This document shows, in pieces, positions 63,335-64,000 of a stretch of DNA of 64,000 nucleotides (the stretch's first letter is position 1; each line of letters opens with the position of its first letter). The position numbers and the translations under genes were made by a program. The notes under the pieces were generated by a model that ran no database searches, was not told the DNA's origin, and worked only from the letters and a program-made list of their open reading frames with translations. The DNA is taken from positions 124,001 to 188,000 of the forward strand of contig JAKCPI010006028.1 of the NCBI GenBank assembly GCA_023213315.1, given 5' to 3'. Source of the stretch: Euborellia annulipes. Its lineage: Eukaryota; Arthropoda; Insecta; Dermaptera; Anisolabididae.

Positions 63335-64000
63335 ATTTTATAAGGTAGTCTGTCTCTCTGTTTGTTACGCATTAACTCCGAAATTACTAGACGGATTTTC
63401 ATGGAGCCATTCCAAAACAGCGATATTTCGGCTTGAAAGCCACTTCTTTGTGTTTGCGGATTTATATAAAATACTTATGTAAACTGATCAGTTATAATAA
63501 CTGTAACACAATATATATATAAAAAAAATAGTGTTAGATATTTATATAAGCCGAATTTTAGAAAAATGATTAGAATAATAAATGCAACTTGCTTGTGTTA
63601 AATTGAACATAATGTAATTATTGTAGAAGCTTATACTGAAAACTTGTGGTCGAGTTCAGAATTTTAATTAATATCGATTTATATATATCCCAGAACAGAC
63701 TTTTTAGAAAAAAAAATCTCTAAAAAAAGAAATGAAGCAATTTTAATATTAATAATACATTAGAAGTTGAGAATAAATATATTGCCATTTTGCTATGTTA
63801 ATAACTTACAATTTCATATTATGTTATTATATATTTTTCTTATGATTGATTTCTTTTTTCCAAAGGATAGCCGAAGAATTTTGATGACATTTTTGATTAT
63901 TTCAATTATGTTTTTCTGAGAATTAGAACAAGTTAAATTGTTAATGATACAAACTCGTTTAAAATCTTAATGTGAATGTAAAATTTTCTATTGGTTTGAT
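63335..64000. other. AT-rich sequence, no gene seen
   Basis: GTAGTCTGTCTCTCTGTTTG then TTACGCATTAACTCCGAAAT (63345-63384) looks like part of a repeat without another copy here. No gene. Confidence 0.35.

Overview
This window looks like a gene-poor, AT-rich stretch of an animal nuclear genome. The evidence is dense nested transposons, tRNA-derived SINEs, microsatellites and short exon-like islands. There are no operons, rRNA genes, CRISPR arrays or long open frames; the longest frame is about 150 codons. The mariner relic, the Penelope-like GIY-YIG fragment and the many short hAT elements would fit an arthropod, but the species cannot be fixed from the sequence. No gene is recognised with confidence. 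Names such as R1, R2, S3 and H1-H9 are labels made up here.

Repeats dominate. (1) R1 is a non-coding element of about 0.65-1.1 kb with more than 20 copies on both strands. Its 5' hairpin is an AT palindrome and its 3' hairpin is very strong, and both carry ACTTTCTCTTACC. (2) There are at least ten hAT-type short elements (H1-H9 plus ends), many with exact 8-bp target duplications; two have a paralogous empty site inside the window. (3) TA-target elements comprise two copies of a 200-bp MITE, a 117-bp pogo-like MITE and a mariner relic at 59.7-60.2 kb. (4) Retroposons comprise a GC-rich SINE-like family (R2), several tRNA-headed SINEs, a LINE ORF2 tail (3.5 kb) and a Penelope-like 3' end (39 kb). 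(5) Long palindromes of 140-590 bp are concentrated at 24-56 kb. Several contain a hammerhead-like core: CTGANGA, then a variable stem, then GAAAC.

Layout: 0-9.9 kb R1 copies with nested insertions; 10.5-11.1 kb SINE/Penelope-like debris; 12.6-18.4 kb hAT, pogo and duplicated units; 18.6-18.9 kb a GC island with promoter-type motifs; 19.4-29.7 kb nested hAT/R1/SINE; 30-38 kb mixed; 38.3-44.1 kb hAT, Penelope and palindromes; 44.9-48.5 kb SINEs around a CpG-rich, promoter-like island at 46.7-47.3 kb; 49-54.2 kb palindromes and R1; 54.5-58.7 kb candidate exons; 59-64 kb mariner relic, unique sequence and a duplicated block.

Possible genes: on the minus strand, three exon-like pieces (57.4-57.55, 54.56-54.68 and 22.55-22.61 kb) have compatible reading phases and consensus-like GT/AG borders. 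They could belong to one gene with very long introns. On the plus strand, small phase-compatible exons are seen at 39.92 and 52.90 kb. All are ab initio guesses without homology support. Coordinates of degenerate repeats are approximate to about 10-20 bases.
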